In this document: in pieces, positions 7,481 to 14,855 of the stretch | How positions within the stretch are numbered: position 1 is the stretch's first letter | Layout: each line of letters begins with the position of its first letter | Assembly (NCBI GenBank): GCA_029990205.1 | Contig: JAPEKQ010000013.1 | Coordinates: forward strand, 1-43,411 | Reading direction: 5' to 3' | DNA from: a bacterium | GTDB taxonomy: Bacteria > Joyebacterota > Joyebacteria > Joyebacterales > Joyebacteraceae | DNA length: 43,411 bases | Translations under genes and position numbers: made by a program | The notes under the pieces: model-generated | The model's input: the letters and a program-made list of their open reading frames with translations, nothing else | Databases searched by the model: none | What the model was told of the DNA's origin: nothing

Positions 7481-8149
7481 TCATCGGCTCGTCCCCGACG
7501 CCTCGTCATCCTCACGGTCGTCGTCGGGCCGGGCGTCGCCGGTCGGATGCGGCGCCTGCGCCAACGGGAACGCCTGCCGCCGACGCCACTTCCCCTCCTC
7601 GTGGGTCATCAGCGAGACCTCGCAGACCTCGACCTTGATGATCTCCTCACTCATGAGCGCCTCGACCTCCGCGCAGATCCGCTCGAGCTCCGCGGGATCC
7701 TCCGCGTGCGCGATCGTCAGGTGCGGGTCGGGCTCCTCGACAGCCCCGCCGTAGGGCGGGTACGCCGGATACCGCTCGCACGTCACCTCGATGAGATGGT
7801 CGAGGGACGCGGTCGGCTCCGGTGCGAGGAACAGGACGTCCGGGAACTGCCCGAGCCGCGGAAGCGTGAACGTGAACCGCGGTATCTTCGAGAAGTGCTC
7901 CCACAGATCCGCCAGCAGCTCTTCGCGGATCCCCTCGACGTCCACGAACGGGAAGAGCACGGTCACATGGGCGGGCATCCCGAGCGGAGCCACCGGATCG
8001 TATCGTTGGCGAAACGGACCGACCAGTTCCTCGGCCTGTGGGACCTCGATGACCAGCGCGGACGTTCCACGCGCCGGCGACGTTCCCTGCTTCGACGGTC
8101 CTGCCGCCGTCCGTGTCCTCTTCCCTCGCGCCGCGCCCGTCTCCCTCAC
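7481..8149 (-). CDS. 2'-5' RNA ligase/cyclic phosphodiesterase superfamily protein
   Basis: 222 residues. The two HxT motifs that define the 2H phosphoesterase fold are both present: HVT at 61-63 and HLT at 143-145, each inside a hydrophobic strand. Members include LigT/ThpR RNA cyclic phosphodiesterases and uncharacterised proteins; the RNA substrate is not predictable. A poorly conserved basic N-terminal tail (about 30 residues) and an acidic C-terminal tail flank the core. The start is a GTG sharing GTGA with the stop of the nitroreductase gene, so translation is probably coupled to it. Confidence 0.82.
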   Translation of the reverse strand: MRETGAARGKRTRTAAGPSKQGTSPARGTSALVIEVPQAEELVGPFRQRYDPVAPLGMPAHVTVLFPFVDVEGIREELLADLWEHFSKIPRFTFTLPRLGQFPDVLFLAPEPTASLDHLIEVTCERYPAYPPYGGAVEEPDPHLTIAHAEDPAELERICAEVEALMSEEIIKVEVCEVSLMTHEEGKWRRRQAFPLAQAPHPTGDARPDDDREDDEASGTSR

Positions 8150-9084
8150 TCGACCTCCGACTCGTCAAGCTCCCACTCGTACTCGTACGGCTCGAGACAT
8201 CCGAACCCTGCGTCTTTGAGTGACTTCAGGATGGATTCGTTGAAGATGGGCATCATGTCGGCGCGGTAGTGAAGACCGAAGTACCGCTGGGCCATCGTGA
8301 TGAAGCCGCGCTCGCCGATACCGACGAGCATCTCGGCGGCAGCGCCGTCTCCATGCACGCGCGTCATCACCTTCTCGAGCGTCGCGACACGCTCGGGAGC
8401 CGCTTCGATCTCGGCGTGGTTGTACTTCGCATTGTAGACGGCCCTGAGCTCGTCGTCGGGAAGCTCTGTGTATCGCTCGTTGTGGACGAACACGTTCGGC
8501 TGGAGCTTCTGCCGGGGCTTCGGGCGCGTCTTCGGATACCCGAGACTCAGAAGGACGACCGGGAAGACGCCCTTCGGCATCGCCAGCATCTCGCGAAGCT
8601 CCGGGAAGCTCGACATGATGCTCCCGACATAGACCGATCCGAGTCCGAGTGCGTCGGCTGCAGTGCAGATGTTCTGCGCCGCGATGATGGTGTCCTGGAA
8701 CGCGATCCAGAACGACATGAACGCATCGCGCGCCGAGAACGGAGCCTCTTCGAGCTTCGCCCACCGCTCGAGCCGGTGGTAGTCGATGCAGAAGACGAGG
8801 TCCACCGGAGCGCGGGAGATGAAACGCTGCCCGCCGCACATCTCGGTGAGCCGGTCCTTCATCTCCTGGTCGCGCACGGCGATGATCGAGTACGGTTGCA
8901 GATTCCCGCCGGTCGGCGCGTGAGCCGCCGCGCGCATGACGTCGTTGAACACGTCGTCCGGGATCTCGCGGCTCTCGAAGTCGCGGATGCTCGCGCGTTC
9001 CAGAAGCAGCTGCATCGTGACGTTCTCGTGGCTCCCGCCGCTGCCGGCCGGGCCGTGATGGGACGGCATGCTGTCTCGTGTCAT
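8146..9084 (-). CDS. Nitroreductase-family flavoprotein
   Basis: 312 residues. The N-terminal core has the family signature RASIRDFESREIPDDV, then AAAHAPTGGNLQPYSIIAV, and later GLGSVYVGSI and VVLLSLGYPKTRP, all typical of FMN-dependent NAD(P)H nitroreductase folds. A C-terminal extension of about 90 residues, with YFGLHYRADMMP, is longer than in the minimal family and may form a substrate lid. The physiological substrate is unknown. The ATG at 9082-9084 follows GGAG at a spacing of nine. The frame is open further upstream, but that part is arginine-rich and enters the CDF gene end. Confidence 0.88.
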   Translation of the reverse strand: MTRDSMPSHHGPAGSGGSHENVTMQLLLERASIRDFESREIPDDVFNDVMRAAAHAPTGGNLQPYSIIAVRDQEMKDRLTEMCGGQRFISRAPVDLVFCIDYHRLERWAKLEEAPFSARDAFMSFWIAFQDTIIAAQNICTAADALGLGSVYVGSIMSSFPELREMLAMPKGVFPVVLLSLGYPKTRPKPRQKLQPNVFVHNERYTELPDDELRAVYNAKYNHAEIEAAPERVATLEKVMTRVHGDGAAAEMLVGIGERGFITMAQRYFGLHYRADMMPIFNESILKSLKDAGFGCLEPYEYEWELDESEVE

Positions 9085-9110
9085 GACCGCGTCTCCGTTC
9101 TCTCTCTCAC

Positions 9111-9992
9111 CTAAGACTTGTCTTGCTGCTCCGGTCCATCCGGTTCGTAGTGCACGACGACCTCGAGCACATCGCAGCCGCACGCCAGGATGCGACGCTT
9201 GACCCGCTCGGCGATCGCGTGCCCCTCGCGAACGGTGACCTCGGGATCGACGACCAGATGCACATCCACGGCAACGCTCCCACCCAGCAGCCGCGCCCTC
9301 AGGGCGTGGTGCGAGATCACACCCGGCGTTCCCTCAATGCACGACTCGATCCGCGCAAGCGTCTCGCCTGGCGGCGCGCTGTCGGCGAGCTCATGCAGGC
9401 TCTCGCGGATGATGCGCACGGCAACAACGGCCAGAAATGCCGCCAGCACGACGGCTACGACGTGATCAAGAAACGCCCACTCCGGTCCACCGATGAGAAT
9501 ACCTGCGAGACCGGCCGCCGCCGCGATCGACGTGAATGCGTCGGATCTGTGGTGCCACGCATTGGCTATCAGCGACATGTCGCGCTCGCGCTCTCCGACG
9601 CGACGCGTCACCCGGTAGAGGATCTCCTTGACCGGGATGGACACGAGCGCGGCGACGAGTGGGACGACGGCCCGAAGCTGGCCGTGAGGCTCGCGGTGCG
9701 TCGCGATCGCCGTCCATGCGATCCACAACGCCGCGATGAGGAGCGATAGCCCCACGAAGCTGGTCACGAGCGTCGTCATCCGCCGATGCCCGTAGCGGTG
9801 GTGCTCGTCAGCCGGTCTCCCCGAGACTCGAACGCCGGCGAGGACCGCCACGTCGGTGACGACGTCCGTGAGACTGTGAAGCCCGTCGGCCATGATGGTC
9901 TGGCTGTGAAAGAGAAGGCCCGACGCGACCTTGGCGGCCGCGAGCAGCACGTTCGCCCAGAGCCCCAGCCATGTGACGCCTTCCCTCGTCAT
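9111..9992 (-). CDS. Cation diffusion facilitator (CDF) metal exporter
   Basis: 293 residues with the six-helix CDF membrane domain and a C-terminal cytoplasmic domain. Metal-site motifs are visible: ADGLHSLTDVVTD in TM2 and NAWHHRSDAFTS in TM5, the paired HxxxD/DxxxD-type Zn(II)/Fe(II)/Mn(II) transport site. HHRYGHRRMTTLV lies in the first cytoplasmic loop. The C-terminal domain (about 205-285) has the HHALRARLLGG pattern. CDF proteins export divalent metals by proton antiport; which metal is not determined here. The ATG follows CAGGAGA. It is transcribed divergently from the beta-helix gene at 10103. Confidence 0.92.
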   Translation of the reverse strand: MTREGVTWLGLWANVLLAAAKVASGLLFHSQTIMADGLHSLTDVVTDVAVLAGVRVSGRPADEHHRYGHRRMTTLVTSFVGLSLLIAALWIAWTAIATHREPHGQLRAVVPLVAALVSIPVKEILYRVTRRVGERERDMSLIANAWHHRSDAFTSIAAAAGLAGILIGGPEWAFLDHVVAVVLAAFLAVVAVRIIRESLHELADSAPPGETLARIESCIEGTPGVISHHALRARLLGGSVAVDVHLVVDPEVTVREGHAIAERVKRRILACGCDVLEVVVHYEPDGPEQQDKS

Positions 9993-10090
9993 CGAATCTC
10001 CTGTCCCAGGCCGCGCCGTCGTCTCTCGCATTGTGCCCTGCCGCGGCCCGGGATTCAACCCCCGCACTGCGCTCGATCCCGGATTCATGA

Positions 10091-10096
10091 TATAAT
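10091..10096 (+). promoter_or_regulatory. Perfect TATAAT -10 box, leaderless promoter
   Basis: TATAAT lies seven bases before the ATG at 10103. A start site seven bases downstream of a -10 box would fall on the A of the ATG, so the mRNA would have no 5' leader, and no ribosome-binding site is present. The -35 region, 17 bases upstream (10068-10073, TGCGCT), is weak. It is one of the few AT-rich spots in this GC-rich window. Confidence 0.6.
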
Positions 10097-10102
10097 GAGA
10101 AT

Positions 10103-10789
10103 ATGAAGATGCACGCCCATGCGGTCGTTCTGGCCCTCCTCGTCACGGCACTCTGTCAGCCTGCCGCCGCCACGTCGCTCCGTGAGGCGTACGAAGCTGC
10201 GGCTCCCGGTGGCGGCTACGACCGGCTCATCACACTCCAGACCGGCCAGGTCTACACCGGCGGCCTGCTCATCGGTCCCGTCCTCACCCCCCGCGGCTGG
10301 TTGCTCGAGGGCGAACCGGGCGAGGACGTCAAGATCGTCGGCAACGGCGCCATCCTCGACCTGCGCGGCGAGCAGATCTGTATCTCCTACTGCGACAACC
10401 GTCTCGACATCGAGGACTGCGTCATCATCCACGGGGACGTCCGCTTCCGAGGCATCAGCAACTTCGACTACGTGGAGATCCCGACCGGCTCGGTCAGCTA
10501 CTGCACGTTCTACGAACCGCACGACTACGGCGTCCGCCTGTACGGCGCCGGGACCGGGGTCACGCTCGAGCGCAACATCATCGTCGACGCGACGAACACC
10601 GGCCCCGACTTCCTCTACATCAACGGTTGGGCGAGCGACTGGCTCCCGACCGGCGGGAGCTTCTCGCCGAGCATCCAGACCGGGATCTTCGGGGTCCCCG
10701 TCATCCGCGACAACTGGACATACCACTCCGGCCACCACGCGAACTCCGACTCGCTCCGACACTTCGTCTTCCTCTGCGAGTACGGCTGA
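10103..10789 (+). CDS. Secreted beta-helix protein, N-terminal part before an in-frame TGA
   Basis: 228 residues: a signal peptide (MKMHAHAVVLALLVTALC, cleavage near PAAA), then beta-helix-like turns (VKIVGNGAILDLRGEQICIS, YCDNRLDIEDCVIIHGDV, NFDYVEIPTGSVSYCTFY). The frame stops at TGA 10787-10789. The codons directly after it continue in the same frame with an ordinary beta-helix ending (NNVVGTDPQL, then FTLKAGSPAAGYGC) and run on to 12263. The two halves are therefore one ancestral gene of about 720 codons. Either a nonsense mutation, a sequencing error or recoding of TGA explains this. Other genes here use TGA as stop, so a changed genetic code is excluded. It is the only plus-strand locus. 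Confidence 0.75.
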   Translation: MKMHAHAVVLALLVTALCQPAAATSLREAYEAAAPGGGYDRLITLQTGQVYTGGLLIGPVLTPRGWLLEGEPGEDVKIVGNGAILDLRGEQICISYCDNRLDIEDCVIIHGDVRFRGISNFDYVEIPTGSVSYCTFYEPHDYGVRLYGAGTGVTLERNIIVDATNTGPDFLYINGWASDWLPTGGSFSPSIQTGIFGVPVIRDNWTYHSGHHANSDSLRHFVFLCEYG

Positions 10790-11020
10790 GCGGAGCCGAC
10801 GCCCTGGCCGGAGGCCGGGCAATGGCCGAACAACAACGTCGTCGGCACCGATCCGCAGCTGTCCGATCCCGACAAGCTCGACTTCACGCTCAAGGCCGGC
10901 TCCCCCGCCGCCGGATACGGATGCCAGACCTTTGCGTCCTCGCGCTACGGAGCGCGGGAAGATGCGCGCGGCGATGCGTCGGCCTCAGCCCCCGCCTGGC
11001 GCACACGGAGCCTTCTCGAT

Positions 11021-12265
11021 GTGTCCGGCGACATCACGGTCGACACGCTCTGGGACGCCGACACGGTCCGCGTGACCGGCGACGTCACAGTCGTCCACCC
11101 CGCGACGCTCACGGTCGCCGCGGGCGCGAACGTCGTCTTCGAGGACCACTACTCGCTCACGGTTCACGGACGCATTCTCGCCGTCGGCACGGCATGCGAC
11201 CCGATCATGTTCACGACCGATGAGCCGGGAGCTTTCGCGCCCGACTCGACGACCGCCGGCTCGTGGGCCGGTATCCGATTCCCGTGGACGCCGGCCGCGG
11301 CGGGCGAGTCCAGGCTGGAGTGGTGCACGCTGGAGTACGCGAAATCGGTGGGTGATGACGGTCTCGGGGGCGCTCTCACGGTGGAAGGCTTCTCGAATCT
11401 GCTCGTGCGGAACTGCACTCTGAGATCGAACATCGCCGTCTACGGTGGCGCGATGGCCTGCACGCACCTCGCGGCGCCGTCGATCGTCAACTGCCTCTTC
11501 GAGGGGAACCGGACATTGTGGCACGGCTCGGCCGTCTACAACGAATACGGGTATCCGGACATCGTCTCCTGCACCTTCGCGGACAACCACGTCATCAACG
11601 GCAACCAGTATGAGCGCACCGGCGTCGTGCACAACCACATCAGCAAACCAACGATGACCGGCTCGGTCGTCTGGGGGAACATCTCCCCGTACTACCTGCC
11701 CGGCGAACTGGTGGAGTGCAAGCCGTTCTACACGACCCACTCGTGCATCGAGGAGGGCGGCGGCGGGACCGGATGCATCGACGCCGACCCGCTCTACACC
11801 GGATTCGGACTCGCGCCCTTCTCCCCCGCCCCGTGGTCGCCGTGCGTCAACACGGGCCCCGCGGATACGACCGCGCTCAGACTTCCGACGACCGATCTGG
11901 TTGACGGCGCGCGTATCCTTGAGGACCGCGTCGACATGGGATGCTACGAAACGCCGCCGTCCACGGCCGTCGATCCGGTCGCACCGGCGATCGCACTCTC
12001 CCCGCCGTTCCCCAACCCGACCCACGGCCGGTGCGAGCTCGGGTTCACGCTGGCGACCGACGCCGAGATCGCGCTGTCGCTCCACGACGTGACCGGCCGC
12101 CGCGTCGCGACGCTCCGCTCCGGGCGCGTGTCACCGGGGAAGCACATCGCCCGCTGGGATGGAACGAACAACGCCGGCGACCGTGTGGCCGCCGGCATCT
12201 ATTTCGCCCGCCTCTCGGCGGAGGGTTCTGCGGATGTGACGCGGAAGATCGTGCTCGTCCGGTAG
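11021..12265 (+). CDS. Beta-helix protein C-terminal part with FlgD-like domain
   Basis: Same frame as 10103-10789 and open from 10790; GTG at 11021 is the likely start if it is translated alone (414 residues), but no good ribosome-binding site is seen. Residues about 90-300 are parallel beta-helix repeats with the pattern IVNCLFEGN and IVSCTFADN, and CIDADPLY, typical of right-handed beta-helix surface proteins. The final 90 residues (PPFPNPTHGRCELGFTL, then DVTGRRVATL, then AGIYFARL) are a FlgD-like Ig fold of the kind that ends many secreted proteins in FCB-group bacteria, where it acts as a secretion or anchoring domain. Its TAG is one base from the convergent Sir2 stop. Confidence 0.75.
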   Translation: MSGDITVDTLWDADTVRVTGDVTVVHPATLTVAAGANVVFEDHYSLTVHGRILAVGTACDPIMFTTDEPGAFAPDSTTAGSWAGIRFPWTPAAAGESRLEWCTLEYAKSVGDDGLGGALTVEGFSNLLVRNCTLRSNIAVYGGAMACTHLAAPSIVNCLFEGNRTLWHGSAVYNEYGYPDIVSCTFADNHVINGNQYERTGVVHNHISKPTMTGSVVWGNISPYYLPGELVECKPFYTTHSCIEEGGGGTGCIDADPLYTGFGLAPFSPAPWSPCVNTGPADTTALRLPTTDLVDGARILEDRVDMGCYETPPSTAVDPVAPAIALSPPFPNPTHGRCELGFTLATDAEIALSLHDVTGRRVATLRSGRVSPGKHIARWDGTNNAGDRVAAGIYFARLSAEGSADVTRKIVLVR

Positions 12266-12266
12266 A

Positions 12267-13031
12267 CTACCCTCCAACCACCTCTCGCACGAGCGCCGGC
12301 AACACCTCGCCGGCCTTCCCCTGCAGGAAGATATCCGTGTAGTCGTTCGTGTAGGTCGACGGGATCGTGTTGACCTCGATGATCGGCTTCCCGACACGCT
12401 TGGCCGCGAGCGGCACGTGCGCCGCCGGCAGCACCTCACCCATCGTCCCGATCACGAGCGCCAGCGAAGACGCCTCCGCGGCGTCGAACGACGCCTGGGC
12501 GACATCCTCCGGGATCGGCTCGCTGAAGAACACGAAGTCCGGCTTGAGAACCCCGCCGCAGGCTCCACACGTCGGGAGCGGCGCATCGAGGTCCGCGTAC
12601 TTGCGCTCGAAGACGGCGCTGCACTTCATGCAATGGAGCGTCTCCGTCGTGCCGTGGAACTCGAGCACGTTCTGACTTCCCGCCGCCTGATGGAGCCCGT
12701 CGATGTTCTGCGTCACGACGGCCCGCACGAGTCCGGCCTTCTCGAGTTCGACGATAGCCGCGTGCGCCGGATTCGGCGCCGCTTCCAGGATCGCGTCAAA
12801 GAAGAGCTCCTTGACGATCGGCCAGCACACCTCGGGCTCGCGCGTGAACCGACCGAGCTCAATGAAGCTCGGGTCGTGCGACTCCCACAGACCATCGGGT
12901 CCCCTGAACGGCGGCACGCCGCTCTCGACGGAGATACCCGCGCCCGTGAAGACGAGGATGTTCCCCTTCTGCTTGATGAGTGCCGCCGCCTCCTTGAGGA
13001 GGGCCATGTCGAGCGTGTTGTCCTGCGTCAT
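12267..13031 (-). CDS. Sir2-family NAD-dependent protein deacylase
   Basis: 254 residues with all catalytic elements: NAD-binding GAGISVESGVPPFRG (30-44), TQNIDGLH (107-114), catalytic His126 in FHG, and a zinc site formed by Cys134/Cys137 and Cys155/Cys158. Sirtuins remove acyl groups from lysines, producing O-acyl-ADP-ribose and nicotinamide. The Tyr/Arg pair that marks SIRT5-type desuccinylases is not visible after the FRG motif, so deacetylation or a longer acyl substrate is more likely. The start ATG lies three bases after the GlnRS stop, with GAAGGG as ribosome-binding site. Two GNAT acetyltransferases elsewhere in the window could supply substrates, but nothing links them directly. Confidence 0.92.
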   Translation of the reverse strand: MTQDNTLDMALLKEAAALIKQKGNILVFTGAGISVESGVPPFRGPDGLWESHDPSFIELGRFTREPEVCWPIVKELFFDAILEAAPNPAHAAIVELEKAGLVRAVVTQNIDGLHQAAGSQNVLEFHGTTETLHCMKCSAVFERKYADLDAPLPTCGACGGVLKPDFVFFSEPIPEDVAQASFDAAEASSLALVIGTMGEVLPAAHVPLAAKRVGKPIIEVNTIPSTYTNDYTDIFLQGKAGEVLPALVREVVGG

Positions 13032-13034
13032 CGT

Positions 13035-14789
13035 CTAGCCCTTCTTCTGCGCCTTCTGGATCTTGCCCCAGGTATCCCTCAGCCCCACGGACCGGTTGAA
13101 CACAAGCCCGTCGGGTCTCGAATCGATGGAGTCGGGAGTGAAGTACCCGTTCCGGAGGAACTGATACGGCACGCCGGTCGCAGCATCGCGGAGCCCGGGC
13201 TCGACCATGCATCCGGTCAGCACCGTCAGCGACGCCGGATTGAGAAGACTCGCGAAGTCGAACGTCCTCGACGGCGGCACGGCATCCGCGACGTCAGCCG
13301 CAGCATCGTCATCCGGTGTCGTCACCGGCTCGTCGTCAACGGTCTCCTCGCGGAAGAGGTAGTCGAACAAACGCACCTCCGCGGGGACAGCGTGCGCCGC
13401 CGACACCCAGTGGAGCGTCCCCTTGACCCGACGACCGTCGGGAGCATCGCCACCGCGGGACTCCGGGTCGTACGTGCATCGAAGCTCCGTGATCTCTCCC
13501 GCGTCGTTCTTCACGACGCCGGTGCAGGTGATGAGACAGGCGTGCTTGAGTCTCACCTCGCGACCGGGCGCGAGACGGAAGAACTTCTTCGGGGGATCCT
13601 CCATGAAGTCCGCGCGCTCGATGTAGACCGTGCGTGAGAACGGGAGCATCCGCGTTCCGGCCGACTCGTCCTCCGGGTTGTTGACCGCCTCGAACTCCTC
13701 CGTCTGATCCTCGGGGTAGTTCTCGATGACGACCTTGAGCGGATCGAGAACCGCCATCACGCGCACCGCCCGACGGTTCAGATCCTCGCGGAGACAGTGC
13801 TCAAGCAGTTCGACCTCGATGGTCGTCGGCGTCTTCGCCACCCCGACACGTCCCAGGAAGTCGCGAATGGCCTCCGGCGTGTAGCCGCGTCTCCGCATCC
13901 CCGACAGCGTCGGCATTCTCGGGTCATCCCACCCGGAGACGTGGCCGCCGTCGACAAGCGTCAGGAGCTTCCGCTTCGAGAGCACCGTCCGCGTGATGTT
14001 GAGCCGCGCGAACTCGAGCTGCTGCGAGTGAAAGACACCGAGCTCATCGAGAAACCAGTCGTACAGCGCGCGATGGTCCTCGAACTCGATCGAGCAGTTC
14101 GAATGCGTCACGCGTTCGATCGAATCGGACAGACAGTGCGTGAAATCGTACATCGGATAGATGCACCACGTGTCGCCGGTCCGGTGATGCGTCGCATGGA
14201 GGATCCGGTACATGACGGGATCGCGCATATTGATGTTCGGGCTGGTCATGTCGATCTTCGCACGGAGCGTGCGAGTCCCGTCGGGGAACTCGCCGGCGCG
14301 CATGCGCGCGAACAGATCGAGGCTCTCCTCGACCGCGCGGTCCCGGTACGGACTCTCGCGACCCGGCTCGGTCAGCGTTCCGCGATACTCGCGCATCTCG
14401 TCCTGCGTGAGATCGCAGACGTAGGCCTTGCCGAGCTTGATGAGCTGCACGGCGAAGTCGTGGAGCTGCTCGAAGTAGTCCGAGGCGTAGTACAGCCTGT
14501 CGTCCCAGTCGAAGCCGAGCCAGCGGATGTCGGCCTGGATCTGCTCGACATACTCCGTCTCTTCCGTGACCGGGTTCGTGTCATCGAACCTGAGGTTGCA
14601 CAGCCCGCCGTACTCCTCGGCGATGGAGAAGTTCAGATTGAAGGCCTTCGCATGGCCGATGTGGAGATTGCCGTTCGGCTCCGGGGGAAACCGCGTCTGT
14701 ACACGACCGTCATACCGGCCGGACGCGATGTCCTCCTCCACCTTCGCCCGCACGAAATCCAGGCCCTTCTTCTCCTCGGAATTCGTCAC
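13035..14789 (-). CDS. glnS: Glutaminyl-tRNA synthetase
   Basis: 584 residues, class I aminoacyl-tRNA synthetase that charges tRNA-Gln with glutamine. [18 protein letters not shown] contains the HIGH motif; LRFDDTNP and [11 protein letters not shown] (the KMSKS equivalent) follow, and the C-terminal anticodon-binding beta-barrels are intact ([20 protein letters not shown]). An acidic insert near residues 490-515 ([14 protein letters not shown]) is unusual. A GlnRS implies direct glutaminylation rather than sole use of the GatCAB route. The GTG at 14787-14789 is the best start for homology, but its Shine-Dalgarno (GGAGGG) is 21 bases away and better placed for a 5-codon ORF that overlaps it. 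Cotranscription with the lyase gene upstream and Sir2 downstream is likely. Confidence 0.93.
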   Translation of the reverse strand: MTNSEEKKGLDFVRAKVEEDIASGRYDGRVQTRFPPEPNGNLHIGHAKAFNLNFSIAEEYGGLCNLRFDDTNPVTEETEYVEQIQADIRWLGFDWDDRLYYASDYFEQLHDFAVQLIKLGKAYVCDLTQDEMREYRGTLTEPGRESPYRDRAVEESLDLFARMRAGEFPDGTRTLRAKIDMTSPNINMRDPVMYRILHATHHRTGDTWCIYPMYDFTHCLSDSIERVTHSNCSIEFEDHRALYDWFLDELGVFHSQQLEFARLNITRTVLSKRKLLTLVDGGHVSGWDDPRMPTLSGMRRRGYTPEAIRDFLGRVGVAKTPTTIEVELLEHCLREDLNRRAVRVMAVLDPLKVVIENYPEDQTEEFEAVNNPEDESAGTRMLPFSRTVYIERADFMEDPPKKFFRLAPGREVRLKHACLITCTGVVKNDAGEITELRCTYDPESRGGDAPDGRRVKGTLHWVSAAHAVPAEVRLFDYLFREETVDDEPVTTPDDDAAADVADAVPPSRTFDFASLLNPASLTVLTGCMVEPGLRDAATGVPYQFLRNGYFTPDSIDSRPDGLVFNRSVGLRDTWGKIQKAQKKG

Positions 14790-14803
14790 TCGGTCTGCCC
14801 CAT
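14786..14803 (-). other. Five-codon leader ORF overlapping the glnS start
   Basis: ATG GGG CAG ACC GAG TGA. The ATG is seven bases after GGAGGG, ideal spacing, and the TGA overlaps the GTG start of glnS as GTGA. Ribosomes ending the leader peptide (MGQTE) would be placed to restart at glnS. The third codon is CAG (Gln), so its decoding could sense charged tRNA-Gln. A single-base deletion fusing the two frames is the main alternative. Confidence 0.45.
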
Positions 14804-14855
14804 GATGTAACCCTCCTTCGCTTCGGACAACTCCCTCGTCGGCTCGCTGCCGCAA

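Noticed and set aside
6547-7638. Plus-strand frame of 363 codons opposite DUF72
   Set aside because: Shadow of the minus-strand gene; Arg/Val/Glu-rich with no recognisable domain.
10787-10820. Selenocysteine insertion at the in-frame TGA
   Set aside because: The hairpin is of the kind expected by chance in GC-rich DNA, the residue context is not redox-like, and no sel genes are in the window. Kept only as a low-probability option in the findings.
10085-10822. Minus-strand frame of 245 codons opposite the beta-helix gene
   Set aside because: Val/Asp/Arg-rich shadow; the plus strand has a signal peptide and promoter.
9111-12265. Metal-responsive link between the CDF exporter and the divergent beta-helix gene
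   Set aside because: They share only a divergent gap; no operator dyad between the two promoters was found.
12261-12271. GGTAGACTACC palindrome spanning the two convergent stop codons
   Set aside because: It follows simply from two TAG stops one base apart on opposite strands; no terminator stem is present.
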